A stretch of DNA of 64,000 nucleotides, taken from contig JAFPBO010000008.1 of assembly GCA_017390475.1 (NCBI GenBank), positions 124,001 through 188,000 of the forward strand, given 5' to 3'. The DNA is from Loktanella sp. GTDB taxonomy: Bacteria > Pseudomonadota > Alphaproteobacteria > Rhodobacterales > Rhodobacteraceae. The translations under genes were made by a program, and so were the position numbers. The notes beneath the pieces were generated by a model. The model was given only the letters and a program-made list of their open reading frames with translations. It was not told where the DNA came from and searched no databases. Of this stretch, positions 43,223 through 53,020 are shown in pieces; within the stretch, counting starts at the first letter, position 1, and the number at the start of each line of letters is the position of its first letter.

Positions 43223-43238
43223 GTGACAGGGCAGGCCC

Positions 43239-44111
43239 ATGGCAGATTTATCCGCATCAGGATCAATGAACACGCAAACCACGCGTGACAATTACATGGC
43301 GATGACCCGCCGCAAACGCGCCTATGGCGGCATCCTGTTGGCAATCTTCGTGCTGTTGATGGTGACCGGTTTTCAGACCGTCGATGCGCGCAGCGCGGGC
43401 GGCTTCTGGTCCGGGATATCGCAGGTCTTTGACTTTCCCGCCGGTGTCGTCCGCGAAGCCTGGGAAAAGATCGACCGGATGCCTGCAAATCTGGTGAATT
43501 TCTTTCCCGCGCTGCTGGAAACGATCAATATCGCCGCAGTTTCGACGCTGGTCGGTGCCTTTCTGGGGCTGGTGTTGTCACTGTTGTCGACACGTGGGCT
43601 GGCGAAATGGCCGCGTATGATCCCGGTCTTTCGCCGGATCATGGATATCATGCGTGCCTTCCCCGAAATCGTCATCGCGCTGGTGCTGATCTTTATCCTT
43701 GGCGGTGGGCCGATCCCGGCGATGATTGCCATCGCTATTCATACGGCCGGTGCGCTGGGCAAGTTATTCTCTGAAGTTGCCGAAAACGCTGATCTGAAAC
43801 CTGTCGAAGGATTGGCCTCTGTGGGTGCCAACTGGTCACAGCGGATGCTGCTGGGCGTGATCCCGCAGGTCGCGCCGAACTACCTCAGCTACACGCTGAT
43901 GCGGTTCGAGATCAACATCCGCGCCTCGGCGATCCTTGGCTTTGTTGGTGCTGGCGGCATTGGTTATGAATTGCGCAATGCCATGACATTCGGCACCGGG
44001 CGTTTCGATCTCGCCGCTGCGATTTTCGTGCTGCTGTTTCTGACCATCGTCTTTTTCGACCAGCTTTCCAGCCACTACCGCAACAAACTGGTCAAGGGGA
44101 ACCAAGTATGA
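43239..44111 (+). CDS. phnE: Phosphonate ABC transporter permease, first copy
   Basis: 290 residues with about six hydrophobic helices. Family landmarks are AALLETINIAAVSTLVGAFLG-type sequence near 95, MRAFPEIVIALVLIFILGGG, and the EAA-like loop ENADLKPVEGLASVGA. It overlaps the second permease gene by 4 bases (ATGA). The two different PhnE proteins presumably form a heterodimeric channel. Confidence 0.94.
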   Translation: MADLSASGSMNTQTTRDNYMAMTRRKRAYGGILLAIFVLLMVTGFQTVDARSAGGFWSGISQVFDFPAGVVREAWEKIDRMPANLVNFFPALLETINIAAVSTLVGAFLGLVLSLLSTRGLAKWPRMIPVFRRIMDIMRAFPEIVIALVLIFILGGGPIPAMIAIAIHTAGALGKLFSEVAENADLKPVEGLASVGANWSQRMLLGVIPQVAPNYLSYTLMRFEINIRASAILGFVGAGGIGYELRNAMTFGTGRFDLAAAIFVLLFLTIVFFDQLSSHYRNKLVKGNQV

Positions 44112-45436
44112 CCATGCTCAGCACTGACGGCGATCTGCGCGACCAGACGGTCAAGATCTTTGGCCGCAAGAAATTCGTGGCCCTGGCCGTGCCTGCCGTG
44201 ATTTTTGTCTATCTGGTCTATATTTTCATCAGCTTCAACTTTGCCGGTCTGGTTGAACGTGCGCGTATGGACAATGCCCGGGCGCTTGTTGCCGATAGCT
44301 ATAGCTACAAAACCCATGTCAGCCGCGACAACCGTTCTGGCGATCTGGCCTTTGCGATCGAAGGGGCGCGGGCAGGCACCTATGCCGACGGTACCTATCC
44401 TGATTGGGTGACGGTCGAAGGCAGCAATATGGTGGTTGATCTGGGCGACGGTCATGTCGTGACCTATCTGGATGACAATCTGGTCACCTATGACATGCCT
44501 GATTTCCCGACGATCACGCTGCAACTGATCGATGATGTGGTGGTCACAAATCTGCCCGATCCTGCGCCTGACTGGGTCAATGCATCCGATACCCGCGTGG
44601 CGATTACGACAGAGGCAGGGCGTCTGACCTATACCCGTTCCAAGGCCGAGATTTTCCGTTATTCCTTTGGTTGGGAGATGTTCTGGTTCACGCTTGCCAG
44701 CCCCTATCACGATGTCGGTTTCTTTCAGTTGCTGGCTGGCCCGCAACTGGATGCGAACCGTAGCAATATCGTGGGTGCCTGGCAGGATTTCTGGAACAAC
44801 GGGTTGTGGCGGCATTCAGATGTGGCATGGGCCCTGTGGGAGACCGTTCTGATGGCTTTCCTGGGCACTTTTGGGGCTGCGATCATTGCCTTGCCGCTGG
44901 CCTTTCTGGCAGCCAAGAATTTCGCGCCTGTTGTCGCGTTGCGCTTTGCCGTGCGCCGGGTGTTCGATTTCGTGCGCGGTGTGGACGGGTTGATCTGGAC
45001 GATCATTCTGAGCCGCGCCTTTGGCCCCGGCCCATTGACCGGCGCGCTGGCGATCCTTGTCACTGATACCGGCAGTTTCGGCAAAAGCTTTTCCGAGGCT
45101 CTGGAAAACGTTGATGAAAAACAGATCGAAGGGCTGGAATCCACCGGCGCGCGCCCGGTGCAGCGTTATCGTTTTGGGGTGATCCCACAGGTGACACCGG
45201 TGCTGTTGTCGCAGATTCTGTATTACTTTGAATCCAACACCCGCAGCGCCACAATCATCGGCGCGATCACTGGCGGCGGCATTGGTCTGTTCCTGACACA
45301 GGCGATCCAGACCCAGAACGATTGGGAAAAGGTGACCTATTATATCGTCCTGATCCTGATCATGGTGATGGTGATGGATACAATCTCGGGCTGGCTGCGC
45401 CGCAAGCTGATCAAGGGCGACGATGGCGGGCATTGA
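44108..45436 (+). CDS. phnE: Phosphonate ABC transporter permease, second copy with long N-terminal extension
   Basis: 442 residues. The C-terminal ~230 are a normal PhnE permease (VRGVDGLIWTIILSRAFG, ENVDEKQIEGLESTGA, NTRSATIIGAITGGGIG). The first helix (about 24-45) is followed by about 170 residues of mainly polar sequence before the second helix group, which should lie in the periplasm. This extra domain is absent from E. coli PhnE. The stop overlaps the start of the acetyltransferase gene (TGATG). Confidence 0.93.
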   Translation: MTMLSTDGDLRDQTVKIFGRKKFVALAVPAVIFVYLVYIFISFNFAGLVERARMDNARALVADSYSYKTHVSRDNRSGDLAFAIEGARAGTYADGTYPDWVTVEGSNMVVDLGDGHVVTYLDDNLVTYDMPDFPTITLQLIDDVVVTNLPDPAPDWVNASDTRVAITTEAGRLTYTRSKAEIFRYSFGWEMFWFTLASPYHDVGFFQLLAGPQLDANRSNIVGAWQDFWNNGLWRHSDVAWALWETVLMAFLGTFGAAIIALPLAFLAAKNFAPVVALRFAVRRVFDFVRGVDGLIWTIILSRAFGPGPLTGALAILVTDTGSFGKSFSEALENVDEKQIEGLESTGARPVQRYRFGVIPQVTPVLLSQILYYFESNTRSATIIGAITGGGIGLFLTQAIQTQNDWEKVTYYIVLILIMVMVMDTISGWLRRKLIKGDDGGH

Positions 45437-46050
45437 TGGCAAGGTTGTCCGCTGATGCGCCCATCATCCATCCGGATTGTTCGGTTACCCATGCCCAGTT
45501 CGGCCGCTATGTCGAAATCGGGCAGGGCAGCAGGATCGCCTATAGCGAGATTGGCGATTATTCCTATTGCGACCGTTTCGCCGACATTGCCAATACCACC
45601 GTGGGAAAATTTGCCAATATCGCCGCCTTCGTGCGGATCGGCGCAACCGATCACCCGATGGACAAAGCCAGCCTGCATCACTTTCACTATCGCTCAGCGG
45701 ATTACTTTGACGATGCGGCTGACGATGCCGATTGGTTCGCGCACCGCCGGTCACGCCGCACGGTGATCGGTCATGATACCTGGCTGGGGCATGGTGCGCA
45801 GGTCCGGCCAGAGGTGACAATCGGGCATGGCGCTGTCGTCGCAGGCGGTGCCATCGTGACCAAGGATGTCGCGCCCTATATGATCGTCGCCGGTATCCCC
45901 GCCGTGCCGTTGCGCGCGCGGTTCAGCGACAATATCGCCACGCGGATGCTAGATCTGGCCTGGTGGGACTGGCCACATGACAGGCTGCGCGCGGCCTTGG
46001 ATGATTTCCGCCGCCTCAGCGCCGAAGACTTCCTCGACCGTTACGCCTGA
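45436..46050 (+). CDS. Phosphonate-associated left-handed beta-helix acetyltransferase
   Basis: 204 residues with hexapeptide repeats: QFGRYVEIGQGSRIAYSEIGDYSYCD, then VGKFANIAAFVRIGATDHP and VIGHDTWLGHGAQVRPEVTIGHGAVVAGGAIVTKDV. This is the acyltransferase family found in C-P lyase clusters of alpha-proteobacteria and often mislabelled as chloramphenicol acetyltransferase. By position it may acetylate aminoalkylphosphonates, as PhnO does in E. coli. It overlaps phnE(2) by one base and abuts the convergent phnM(1). Confidence 0.88.
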   Translation: MARLSADAPIIHPDCSVTHAQFGRYVEIGQGSRIAYSEIGDYSYCDRFADIANTTVGKFANIAAFVRIGATDHPMDKASLHHFHYRSADYFDDAADDADWFAHRRSRRTVIGHDTWLGHGAQVRPEVTIGHGAVVAGGAIVTKDVAPYMIVAGIPAVPLRARFSDNIATRMLDLAWWDWPHDRLRAALDDFRRLSAEDFLDRYA

Positions 46051-47235
46051 TCACTCTGCCGCATGGGCCATGCGCGCAGCGCCACCGCTGACCCGGTCGG
46101 CCAGATCACCGCACAGATGCGACCAGCGGCCTGCGGCCAAAGTGCCCTCGATCTCGCGGGTCTGCGCATTGCAGATCACCAGATCGGCGCGTTTGCCGGG
46201 GGCGATCACACCACGGTCGGCCAGCCCCATGATCCGGGCCGGATTGCTGGACACCATGTCCCACGCCTTGGCAAAAGGCAGGATGCCTTTGTCAGTCAGC
46301 GTAAAGGCGGCATTTGCCAGCGACGGGTAATGATAATCCGACACCAGAGCATCGCACAGCCCGGCCCGGATCAGATCGTTCGCGGCGATATTGCCTGCTT
46401 GCGACCCGCCGCGCACGACATTGGGCGCGCCCAACAGTACCGGATCGCCATTGGCCTTGGCCACGCTCGCGGGCGCATGCCGGGTCGGAAATTCGCAGAC
46501 CCGCGCGCCGATCATGCCGTAGTAATCGCGGGTGGCAGCGTCATGGTCATCATGGCTGCCGTATGTCACGCCAAGTTCGTCAAACGCTGCGGCCAGATTG
46601 CACAGATAGCGCGGTACGCGCGGGGCGAGCGCCTTGGTCTCATGCAGGTGCCGGATGAATCCCGCCAGATCGCGCCCGCCACGTTTGCCCCAGACCGACA
46701 GATGTTCAGGGTCGGTCTTGATCATGTCCAGAGCCTCGCCCAGGTGATCGTTGAAGATCACGTAATCAATACCATGGCTGCGCACTGCATCTATCAGCTG
46801 ATCCGCACTATCCACCGTATAGGTTTCGCAGCGCAGCTGTATTCGCAGATCGGTCAGCGCGCGGGGCCGGTAAGCGGCCAGATCGCGCATGAATTGCAAG
46901 GCAAAATCCGGGCCGCGCGACCCGCCTTCCCATGACCAGCTTTGCGCCATCCAGGCCGTGGTGACCCCGCAGGAGGCCGCATCACGATCCACCGATTGCA
47001 ACCCGATCTTGGCCGGAAACGGGGCAGAGGGACGCGGTGCAAGATGCCGTTCAAAGGCATCGCCATGCAGGTCGATAATCCCGGGCAGCACCAGATAACC
47101 AGACAGATCAACATGCTGGCCAGCGCCGGGCTGATCTGAAATCAGCGGACCAGTGATCCAAAGATCGCCTTGCGCTAATGTCCCGTCGGTAAGTATCTCT
47201 GCGCCGACAAGGCGCAGCTTATGCCTGCGTGTCAT
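46051..47235 (-). CDS. phnM: PhnM-like amidohydrolase, divergent first copy
   Basis: PhnM removes diphosphate from the ribose methylphosphonate triphosphate intermediate. This 394-residue amidohydrolase has the metal site DLHGDAFERHLAPRP (the HTDNLE motif of E. coli PhnM is changed to HGDAFE), ASHDDH-type YGSHDDHDAATRDYY, GAPNVVRGGSQAGN and SDYHYPSL. It carries WMAQSWSWEGG where canonical PhnM has FDAVRVG. It lies behind phnF on the minus strand. It is clearly a relative of the second copy at 53712 but may prefer another substrate. Confidence 0.88.
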   Translation of the reverse strand: MTRRHKLRLVGAEILTDGTLAQGDLWITGPLISDQPGAGQHVDLSGYLVLPGIIDLHGDAFERHLAPRPSAPFPAKIGLQSVDRDAASCGVTTAWMAQSWSWEGGSRGPDFALQFMRDLAAYRPRALTDLRIQLRCETYTVDSADQLIDAVRSHGIDYVIFNDHLGEALDMIKTDPEHLSVWGKRGGRDLAGFIRHLHETKALAPRVPRYLCNLAAAFDELGVTYGSHDDHDAATRDYYGMIGARVCEFPTRHAPASVAKANGDPVLLGAPNVVRGGSQAGNIAANDLIRAGLCDALVSDYHYPSLANAAFTLTDKGILPFAKAWDMVSSNPARIMGLADRGVIAPGKRADLVICNAQTREIEGTLAAGRWSHLCGDLADRVSGGAARMAHAAE

Positions 47236-47300
47236 GTGATCTGCTCAATCTGATAGGTTTTTGCCACTTTATCCTGTCTCTGTGTCACGGTTGTGACGTT

Positions 47301-48008
47301 TCATTCATCGATCAACGTCAGAGTGACTTTATCCCCGGCGAACCATGTCAGTCCGGCCTCGACCGGCAGGCCGTCATTATCCACATTGACGCTACTGGTG
47401 CGCAGGATCGGCGCGCCTTCGTCGATTTGCAGATGCAAAGCCTGCGTCGCGCTGGCCAGTTTTGCAGTGATCCGCGTGCTGGCGCGGGTGTAATCAGCCA
47501 CACCGCTGGCGCGCAAGGCGGCGGTGACGGATGGGTCCGCGCGCAGATGATCGGGCAGATCGGGAAACCGTGCCGCCGGAAAGACAGACCGAAACAGCGC
47601 GATCACTTGTCCGTCAGACAGCGATAATCCCTCATAGACATGGACCGGCTCATCCGCGATCTGCAAGGCGCTGCGTTCCGCGCTGCTGGCGGCGCGGGTG
47701 TCCAGCGCCAGCAATTGCTTGGCCGGGCTGCGGCCAGCGGCGCGCAGATTCTGGTGAAACCGGACGCGCGGGCCGATCGGGTAATCCGTTGGTGTCGCGG
47801 TCACGAACACGCCTGCGCCGCGCCGTGGGCGCACCAGCCCTTCCTCTGCTAATGCGGCCAGCGCCTGTCGCACGGTATGGCGGTTGACACCAAAGCGGGT
47901 CGCCAGCGCCGCCTCGGTTGGCAGTTTGTCGCCGGGGCGGTGGATATGGTCGCCGATTTCGTCGCGGACCGCATCGGCGATGGCTTTCCAGATCGGGGTG
48001 CGGGTCAT
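47301..48008 (-). CDS. phnF: Phosphonate metabolism GntR-family repressor
   Basis: 235 residues. The N-terminal winged helix (LPTEAALATRFGVNRHTVRQALAAL, GLVRPRRGAGVFV) and the C-terminal UTRA ligand domain (SVFPAARFPDL, LHLQIDEGAPILRT) are those of PhnF. It is divergent from phnG across 93 bp and followed 65 bp later by phnM(1). It probably represses the phnG operon and itself in response to a pathway intermediate. Confidence 0.93.
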   Translation of the reverse strand: MTRTPIWKAIADAVRDEIGDHIHRPGDKLPTEAALATRFGVNRHTVRQALAALAEEGLVRPRRGAGVFVTATPTDYPIGPRVRFHQNLRAAGRSPAKQLLALDTRAASSAERSALQIADEPVHVYEGLSLSDGQVIALFRSVFPAARFPDLPDHLRADPSVTAALRASGVADYTRASTRITAKLASATQALHLQIDEGAPILRTSSVNVDNDGLPVEAGLTWFAGDKVTLTLIDE

Positions 48009-48065
48009 GTCATGGAAACTTCACACTTGCAGGGATTGGCACGGCACGGCTGGTCGTTTATGATT

Positions 48066-48101
48066 TGTCTAGTTGTATAGTATAGCACGACAGGTGTCTA
48101 G
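48066..48101. promoter_or_regulatory. Control region of phnF and phnG operons with direct TGTCTAG repeats
   Basis: TGTCTAG occurs at 48066-48072 and again at 48095-48101, immediately before the phnG ATG, around an AT-rich TATAGTATAG stretch. These are candidates for PhnF or PhoB binding. The assignment is tentative because the repeat is direct and not a matched Pho box. Confidence 0.35.
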
Positions 48102-48557
48102 ATGCAGATGACGGAAGAAACTGAAACCGCCCGCAAGGCCTGGCTTGGCCTGCTGGCGAAAGCGCCCGCTGCTGATCTGGCGGCGTTGTGGCATGGCTTT
48201 GGTCAGGTGCCCGCGCACAAAGTCTTGCGCGCACCGGAAATCGGGGCGGTGATGGTGCGGGGCCGGGCAGGGGCTGTCGGCGCTGCCTTCAATCTGGGCG
48301 AAATGACGGTGACGCGCGCCAGCATTCAACTGGCGGGTGGCGTGGTTGGGCATGGCTATGTCCAAGGGCGCTGCAAGGATCACGCGCTGCAAGCTGCCCT
48401 TGTCGATGCTTTGATGCAGACAGATGCTGCCGCGCTGGTGGATCGCGCCGTATTGACGCCATTGCGTGACACCGTCACGCGCCGCAAAGCCACGCGCGCC
48501 GCCAAAGCCGCTGCCACCAAGGTTGATTTTTTCACGATGGTCCGGGGAGAAGATTGA
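48102..48557 (+). CDS. phnG: Phosphonate C-P lyase system protein PhnG
   Basis: A 151-residue subunit of the C-P lyase core complex that, with PhnH, PhnI and PhnL, makes alpha-D-ribose 1-methylphosphonate 5-triphosphate. It has the family sequences ARKAWLGLLAKAP, GAAFNLGEMTVTRASI and GYVQGRCKDHALQAAL. It is first of the phnGHIJKLN operon; its stop overlaps the phnH start (TGATG). Confidence 0.95.
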   Translation: MQMTEETETARKAWLGLLAKAPAADLAALWHGFGQVPAHKVLRAPEIGAVMVRGRAGAVGAAFNLGEMTVTRASIQLAGGVVGHGYVQGRCKDHALQAALVDALMQTDAAALVDRAVLTPLRDTVTRRKATRAAKAAATKVDFFTMVRGED

Positions 48558-49117
48558 TGGATGCCCAAACGCTCGACGGTGGTTTCGGCAGCCCGCCGCA
48601 GGAGTCGGCCCAAGCCTTTCGCGCGATCATGAACGCGACCGCACAGCCCGGCACGATCTGGCAAGTCGCGGGGGCCATGCCGCCAGCGCCTGTGTCGGTC
48701 GCCGCCGGGGTGGCTTTGCTGACGCTCTGTGACCCCGAAACGCCGCTGTTTCTGGGGGCCAGTATCGACAGCCCCGGTTTGCGCGACTGGATCACCTTTC
48801 ACTGCGGCGCGCCTTTGGTCAGCGCCGATCAGGCGCGTTTCGCGCTGGGGATTTGGGATGACCTGCCGCTGGATGACTTTGCACTTGGCACGGCGGAATA
48901 TCCCGACCGCTCTGCCACATTGATCGTCGAACTGCACGCGCTGACGGATCAAGGTGCTGTCTTGCGTGGTCCCGGGATCAAGGATCAGGCGCAATTATCC
49001 TTACCGGAAACTGCCGCCTTCCAGCGCAACAATGCCCTGTTCCCGCTGGGCCTTGATTTCATCTTTACCTGCGGCGACCGCTTGGCCGCCTTGCCGCGCA
49101 GCACGAGGATCGGCTGA
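48557..49117 (+). CDS. phnH: Phosphonate C-P lyase system protein PhnH
   Basis: 186 residues, a core-complex subunit. QESAQAFRAIMNATAQPGTIWQV is the typical PhnH N terminus, and later FPLGLDFIFTCGDRLAALPRST completes the family match. The ATG at 48557 overlaps the phnG stop; the TTG one codon earlier is less likely. Its own stop overlaps the phnI start. Confidence 0.95.
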   Translation: MDAQTLDGGFGSPPQESAQAFRAIMNATAQPGTIWQVAGAMPPAPVSVAAGVALLTLCDPETPLFLGASIDSPGLRDWITFHCGAPLVSADQARFALGIWDDLPLDDFALGTAEYPDRSATLIVELHALTDQGAVLRGPGIKDQAQLSLPETAAFQRNNALFPLGLDFIFTCGDRLAALPRSTRIG

Positions 49118-50202
49118 TGTATGTTGCCGTCAAAGGTGGCGAACGCGCCATCGACAATGCCCATGCCTGGCTGGCCGAGGAACGGCGCGGTAATCTCGCC
49201 GTCCCGGAATTCACCACCGACCAGATCCGCGAACAACTGGCGCTGGCGGTCAACCGGGTGATGGCCGAAGGGTCACTTTACGACCCCGACCTTGCCGCAC
49301 TTGCGATCAAACAAGCGCGCGGTGATCTGATCGAGGCGATCTTTCTGATCCGCGCCTATCGCACCACCTTGCCGCGTTTTGGTGGGTCACTGCCGGTGGA
49401 TACCGCCAATATGGCCTGCGACCGCCGCGTGTCCGCCACGTTCAAAGACGCGCCGGGCGGGCAGGTGCTGGGGCCGACTTTTGACTATACGCATCGCCTG
49501 CTGGATTTTAAACTCGCCGCCGATGGCGAGGCGGGGCAGGTGGCAGAGGCCGCCCCCCTGCAAGGCCCGACGCCGCATATCATGGGCTTTCTGGACCGCG
49601 AAAACCTGATCCAGCCGGAACCGGCGGGCGAAGAGACACCCGCCGACCTGACCCGCGCGCCGCTGGAACTGCCAGCATCCCGCGCCTTGCGCTTGCAAGC
49701 CCTGACGCGCGCGGATGAAGGTTTCACCCTCGGCATGGCCTATTCCACCCAGCGCGGCTATGCCCGCAACCACGCCTTTGTCGCCGAACTGCGGATCGGG
49801 ACAGTGGCCGTTGAAATGGAGATCCCCGAACTCGGCTTCGCGATCGAGATCGGCGAAATCACTCTGACCGAATGTGAAACCGTCAACCAATTCCAGGGCT
49901 CCAAAACCCAGCCGCCGCAATTCACGCGGGGTTATGGCCTCGTCTTCGGCATGACCGAACGCAAGGCGATTTCCATGGCCTTGGTCGACCGCGCCCTGCG
50001 CTGGAAAGAACTGGGCGAGGATGACATAGGCGCGCCCGCGCAGGATGAGGAATTCGTGCTTTATCATTGTGACAACATTCAGGCGACCGGATTCTTGGAA
50101 CATATCAAATTGCCACATTATGTGGATTTCCAGTCCGAACTGGAACTGATCCGCAAACTCCGCCGTGACGCGCAGGTGGCGATGCAGGAGGCCGCAGAAT
50201 GA
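49117..50202 (+). CDS. phnI: Phosphonate C-P lyase system protein PhnI
   Basis: 361 residues, the purine nucleosidase-like catalytic subunit that attaches phosphonate to ribose. It starts MYVAVKGGERAIDNAHAWL, very close to E. coli PhnI, and continues with ARGDLIEAIFLIRAYRTTLPR and GYGLVFGMTERKAISMALVDR. It overlaps phnJ by 4 bases. Confidence 0.97.
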   Translation: MYVAVKGGERAIDNAHAWLAEERRGNLAVPEFTTDQIREQLALAVNRVMAEGSLYDPDLAALAIKQARGDLIEAIFLIRAYRTTLPRFGGSLPVDTANMACDRRVSATFKDAPGGQVLGPTFDYTHRLLDFKLAADGEAGQVAEAAPLQGPTPHIMGFLDRENLIQPEPAGEETPADLTRAPLELPASRALRLQALTRADEGFTLGMAYSTQRGYARNHAFVAELRIGTVAVEMEIPELGFAIEIGEITLTECETVNQFQGSKTQPPQFTRGYGLVFGMTERKAISMALVDRALRWKELGEDDIGAPAQDEEFVLYHCDNIQATGFLEHIKLPHYVDFQSELELIRKLRRDAQVAMQEAAE

Positions 50203-51029
50203 CCGAGTATAATTTCGCCTATCTGGATGAACAGACCAAACGGATGATCCGCCGCGCGATCCTGAAAGGGCTGGCGATCCCCGGCTATCAGGTGCCCTTC
50301 GCCAGCCGCGAAATGCCGATGCCCTACGGCTGGGGCACCGGCGGGGTGCAGGTCTCTGCCGCCGTGCTGACGCCGGATGACACGCTGAAAGTCATAGATC
50401 AGGGCGCGGATGACACCACCAACGCCGTGTCGATCCGGCGGTTTTTCCAGCGCACCGCCGGCGTCGCCGTGACCGAGAAAACCACCGAGGCCAGCGTGAT
50501 CCAGACCCGCCACCGCATTCCCGAACAGGCTTTGCGCGCGGATCAGATCATCGTATATCAGGTCCCGATCCCGGAACCTTTGCGATTTCTCGAACCCTCC
50601 GAGGTGGAAACCCGCAAGATGCATGCGCTTGAGGATTACGGCCTGATGCATGTAAAACTCTACGAGGATATCAGCCAGCACGGTGCCATCGCGACCGCCT
50701 ATGCCTATCCGGTCAAGATCGAGGGGCGCTATGTGATGGACCCTTCGCCAATCCCTAAATTCGATAATCCGAAACTTGAAATGGCTGCGATCCAATTGTT
50801 CGGGGCGGGCCGGGAGCAACGGATTTACGCACTGCCGCCCTATACGAAGGTCGTCAGCCTTGATTTCGACGACTACCCGTTTCAGCCCAGCAAGGCGGAT
50901 CATTGTTGCGCCATCTGCGGATCTACCACCAGCTATCTGGATGAGCTGATCACCGATGACGCAGGCGGGCGGATGTTCATCTGTTCCGACACCGATTATT
51001 GCGCAACCCGAGTGGAGGATGCCGGATGA
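50199..51029 (+). CDS. phnJ: Alpha-D-ribose 1-methylphosphonate 5-phosphate C-P lyase
   Basis: This radical S-adenosylmethionine enzyme breaks the carbon-phosphorus bond. 276 residues beginning YNFAYLDEQTKRMIRRAILK. The cluster-binding and catalytic cysteines are all present at C237, C240, C262 and C268, with spacing identical to the four conserved cysteines of E. coli PhnJ. GTGGVQVS and IPEQALRADQIIVYQVPIPEPLR are also typical. It overlaps phnK by 4 bases. Confidence 0.98.
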   Translation: MTEYNFAYLDEQTKRMIRRAILKGLAIPGYQVPFASREMPMPYGWGTGGVQVSAAVLTPDDTLKVIDQGADDTTNAVSIRRFFQRTAGVAVTEKTTEASVIQTRHRIPEQALRADQIIVYQVPIPEPLRFLEPSEVETRKMHALEDYGLMHVKLYEDISQHGAIATAYAYPVKIEGRYVMDPSPIPKFDNPKLEMAAIQLFGAGREQRIYALPPYTKVVSLDFDDYPFQPSKADHCCAICGSTTSYLDELITDDAGGRMFICSDTDYCATRVEDAG

Positions 51030-51796
51030 CGCCCCTGTTACAGGTTGAGAACCTTGCCAAATTCTACGGTGCCCGGATTGGCTGCACCGATGTCAGTTTC
51101 GATCTTTACCCCGGCGAGGTCATGGGCATCGTCGGCGAAAGCGGATCGGGCAAATCCACCTTGCTGAATTGCCTCGCCGGTCATCTGCCGCCTGATCGCG
51201 GCGCTGTCAGGTTCGACACACGCACAGACGGTTTGCGCGACACGGTCACCATGTCCGAACCCGAACGCCGGATGCTGGGCCGCACCGATTGGGCCTTTGT
51301 CCATCAACATGCCCGCGACGGGCTGCGGATGAATGTCAGCGCAGGCGGCAATGTCGGCGAACGGCTGATGGCGGTGAATGCGCGCCATTACGGCGATATC
51401 CGCAGCAGCGCGATCGACTGGCTTGGCCGGGTCGAGATTACCGCCGACCGGATAGACGACCGCCCCACCGCCTTTTCCGGCGGGATGCAGCAACGGTTGC
51501 AGATCGCGCGCAATCTGGTCACCGGGCCGCGGCTGGTGTTCATGGATGAACCGACTGGCGGCCTTGATGTCTCGGTGCAGGCGCGGTTGCTGGACCTGTT
51601 GCGTGGGCTGGTGCGTGATATGGGCCTGAGCGCCATCATCGTTACTCATGATCTGGCCGTCGTGCGGCTGCTTGCCGACCGGCTGATGGTGATGAAAGAT
51701 GGCCATGTGGTCGAAACCGGGCTGACCGATCAGGTGCTGGACGATCCGCAGCATGGCTATACCCAGCTTCTTGTGTCCTCTGTCTTGCAGGTGTGA
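51026..51796 (+). CDS. phnK: Phosphonate C-P lyase system protein PhnK (ABC-type ATPase)
   Basis: 256 residues from ATG 51026 with GGAGG upstream; the longer frame to 50999 overlaps phnJ without support. Walker A is GESGSGKST, the signature is [14 protein letters not shown], Walker B is [12 protein letters not shown], and the switch histidine is in VTHDLAVV. PhnK docks on the C-P lyase core near PhnJ and is not a transporter subunit. No permease is linked to it here. Confidence 0.95.
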   Translation: MTPLLQVENLAKFYGARIGCTDVSFDLYPGEVMGIVGESGSGKSTLLNCLAGHLPPDRGAVRFDTRTDGLRDTVTMSEPERRMLGRTDWAFVHQHARDGLRMNVSAGGNVGERLMAVNARHYGDIRSSAIDWLGRVEITADRIDDRPTAFSGGMQQRLQIARNLVTGPRLVFMDEPTGGLDVSVQARLLDLLRGLVRDMGLSAIIVTHDLAVVRLLADRLMVMKDGHVVETGLTDQVLDDPQHGYTQLLVSSVLQV

Positions 51797-51797
51797 A

Positions 51798-52481
51798 ATG
51801 ATTTCTGTTGAAAATGTATCCAAGAATTTCGTCCTGCATAATCAGGGCGGCACCACGATCCCGGTGATGGCAGGGGCGAGCCTGCATGTGGCCAAGGGCG
51901 AATGTGTCGCCTTGGTCGGTGCCTCGGGGGCTGGCAAATCCACGCTGATGCGGATGATCTATGGCAATTACCTGACCGCCGCGGGCCGGATCATGGTCGG
52001 CGACGTCGATGTCGCACAAGCCGCCCCGCGCGAGGTGATCGCCCTGCGCCGCCGCACTTTGGGCTATGTCAGCCAGTTCCTGCGCGTCGTGCCACGGGTG
52101 CCGACGCTGGATGTCGTCGCCGAACCCCTGCTGCTGACCGGCACCGGGCAGGAACAGGCCCGCGCACAGGCGGCGGAACTACTGGCGCGGCTGAATATCC
52201 CCGAACGGCTCTGGGGTCTGAGCCCCACGACCTTTTCGGGCGGTGAACAGCAACGCGTCAATATCGCGCGCGGCTTTGCCTTTGCCTATCCCGCGCTGTT
52301 GCTGGATGAACCCACCGCCAGCCTTGACCCGACGAACCGCGCCGTGGTGCTGGGCATGATCAAAGAGGCCAAGGCGCGGGGCGCTGCGATCATCGGGATT
52401 TTCCATGACCATGCCGCGCGCGATGACATCTGCGACAGACAGGTCGATGTCACCCGCTTTACCCCCGGTCTGGCGGCATGA
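51798..52481 (+). CDS. phnL: Phosphonate C-P lyase system protein PhnL (ABC-type ATPase)
   Basis: 227 residues starting [18 protein letters not shown], which is the PhnL style. Walker A is GASGAGKST, the signature is [14 protein letters not shown], and Walker B is [12 protein letters not shown] followed by FHDHAARDD. It starts one base after the phnK stop and overlaps phnN by 4 bases. Confidence 0.96.
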   Translation: MISVENVSKNFVLHNQGGTTIPVMAGASLHVAKGECVALVGASGAGKSTLMRMIYGNYLTAAGRIMVGDVDVAQAAPREVIALRRRTLGYVSQFLRVVPRVPTLDVVAEPLLLTGTGQEQARAQAAELLARLNIPERLWGLSPTTFSGGEQQRVNIARGFAFAYPALLLDEPTASLDPTNRAVVLGMIKEAKARGAAIIGIFHDHAARDDICDRQVDVTRFTPGLAA

Positions 52482-53020
52482 GGGGGCGGTTTATCGCCAT
52501 CGTTGGCCCGTCCGGTGTCGGCAAGGATTCAGTGATGGAGGCACTTGCCGCCCGTGATCCGCGTCTGGCGCTGGTGCGCCGGGTGATCACCCGGCCCGGC
52601 GATGCGGGGGGCGAGGATTTTGAGGGGGTCACGGCGGATGAATTCCATACCCGCGCGGCCAGGGGCGATTTTGCCCTGACATGGCCCGCGCATGGTTTGC
52701 ACTACGCCATTCCCGCGACGGTGGCGGATGATCTGGCGGCGGGCCGTGACATGCTGGCGAACTTGTCGCGCGCCGCCTTGCCTGCGGCCAAGGCGCAGTT
52801 CGATCCGTTCATGGTGATCCAGCTGACGGCGGAACGCGACGTGCTGGCACAACGCCTTGCAGCGCGGGGTCGCGAAACCGCCGATGATATCGCGCGCAGG
52901 CTGGACCGGGCTGATTATGCGCTGCCGGATGGCATCATTGCTACAAACATCGACAATTCCGGTTATTTGGATATGACCGTGCAGCGCATCCTGAAACTGC
53001 TTTATCCGGTCAAAGGATAG
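52478..53020 (+). CDS. phnN: Ribose 1,5-bisphosphate phosphokinase PhnN
   Basis: The enzyme converts ribose 1,5-bisphosphate to phosphoribosyl pyrophosphate, closing the C-P lyase pathway. It is a 180-residue guanylate-kinase-like protein with P-loop [18 protein letters not shown] and [16 protein letters not shown]. It ends the phnG operon and overlaps the 3' end of the convergent DUF1045 gene by 19 bp. Confidence 0.95.
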   Translation: MRGRFIAIVGPSGVGKDSVMEALAARDPRLALVRRVITRPGDAGGEDFEGVTADEFHTRAARGDFALTWPAHGLHYAIPATVADDLAAGRDMLANLSRAALPAAKAQFDPFMVIQLTAERDVLAQRLAARGRETADDIARRLDRADYALPDGIIATNIDNSGYLDMTVQRILKLLYPVKG

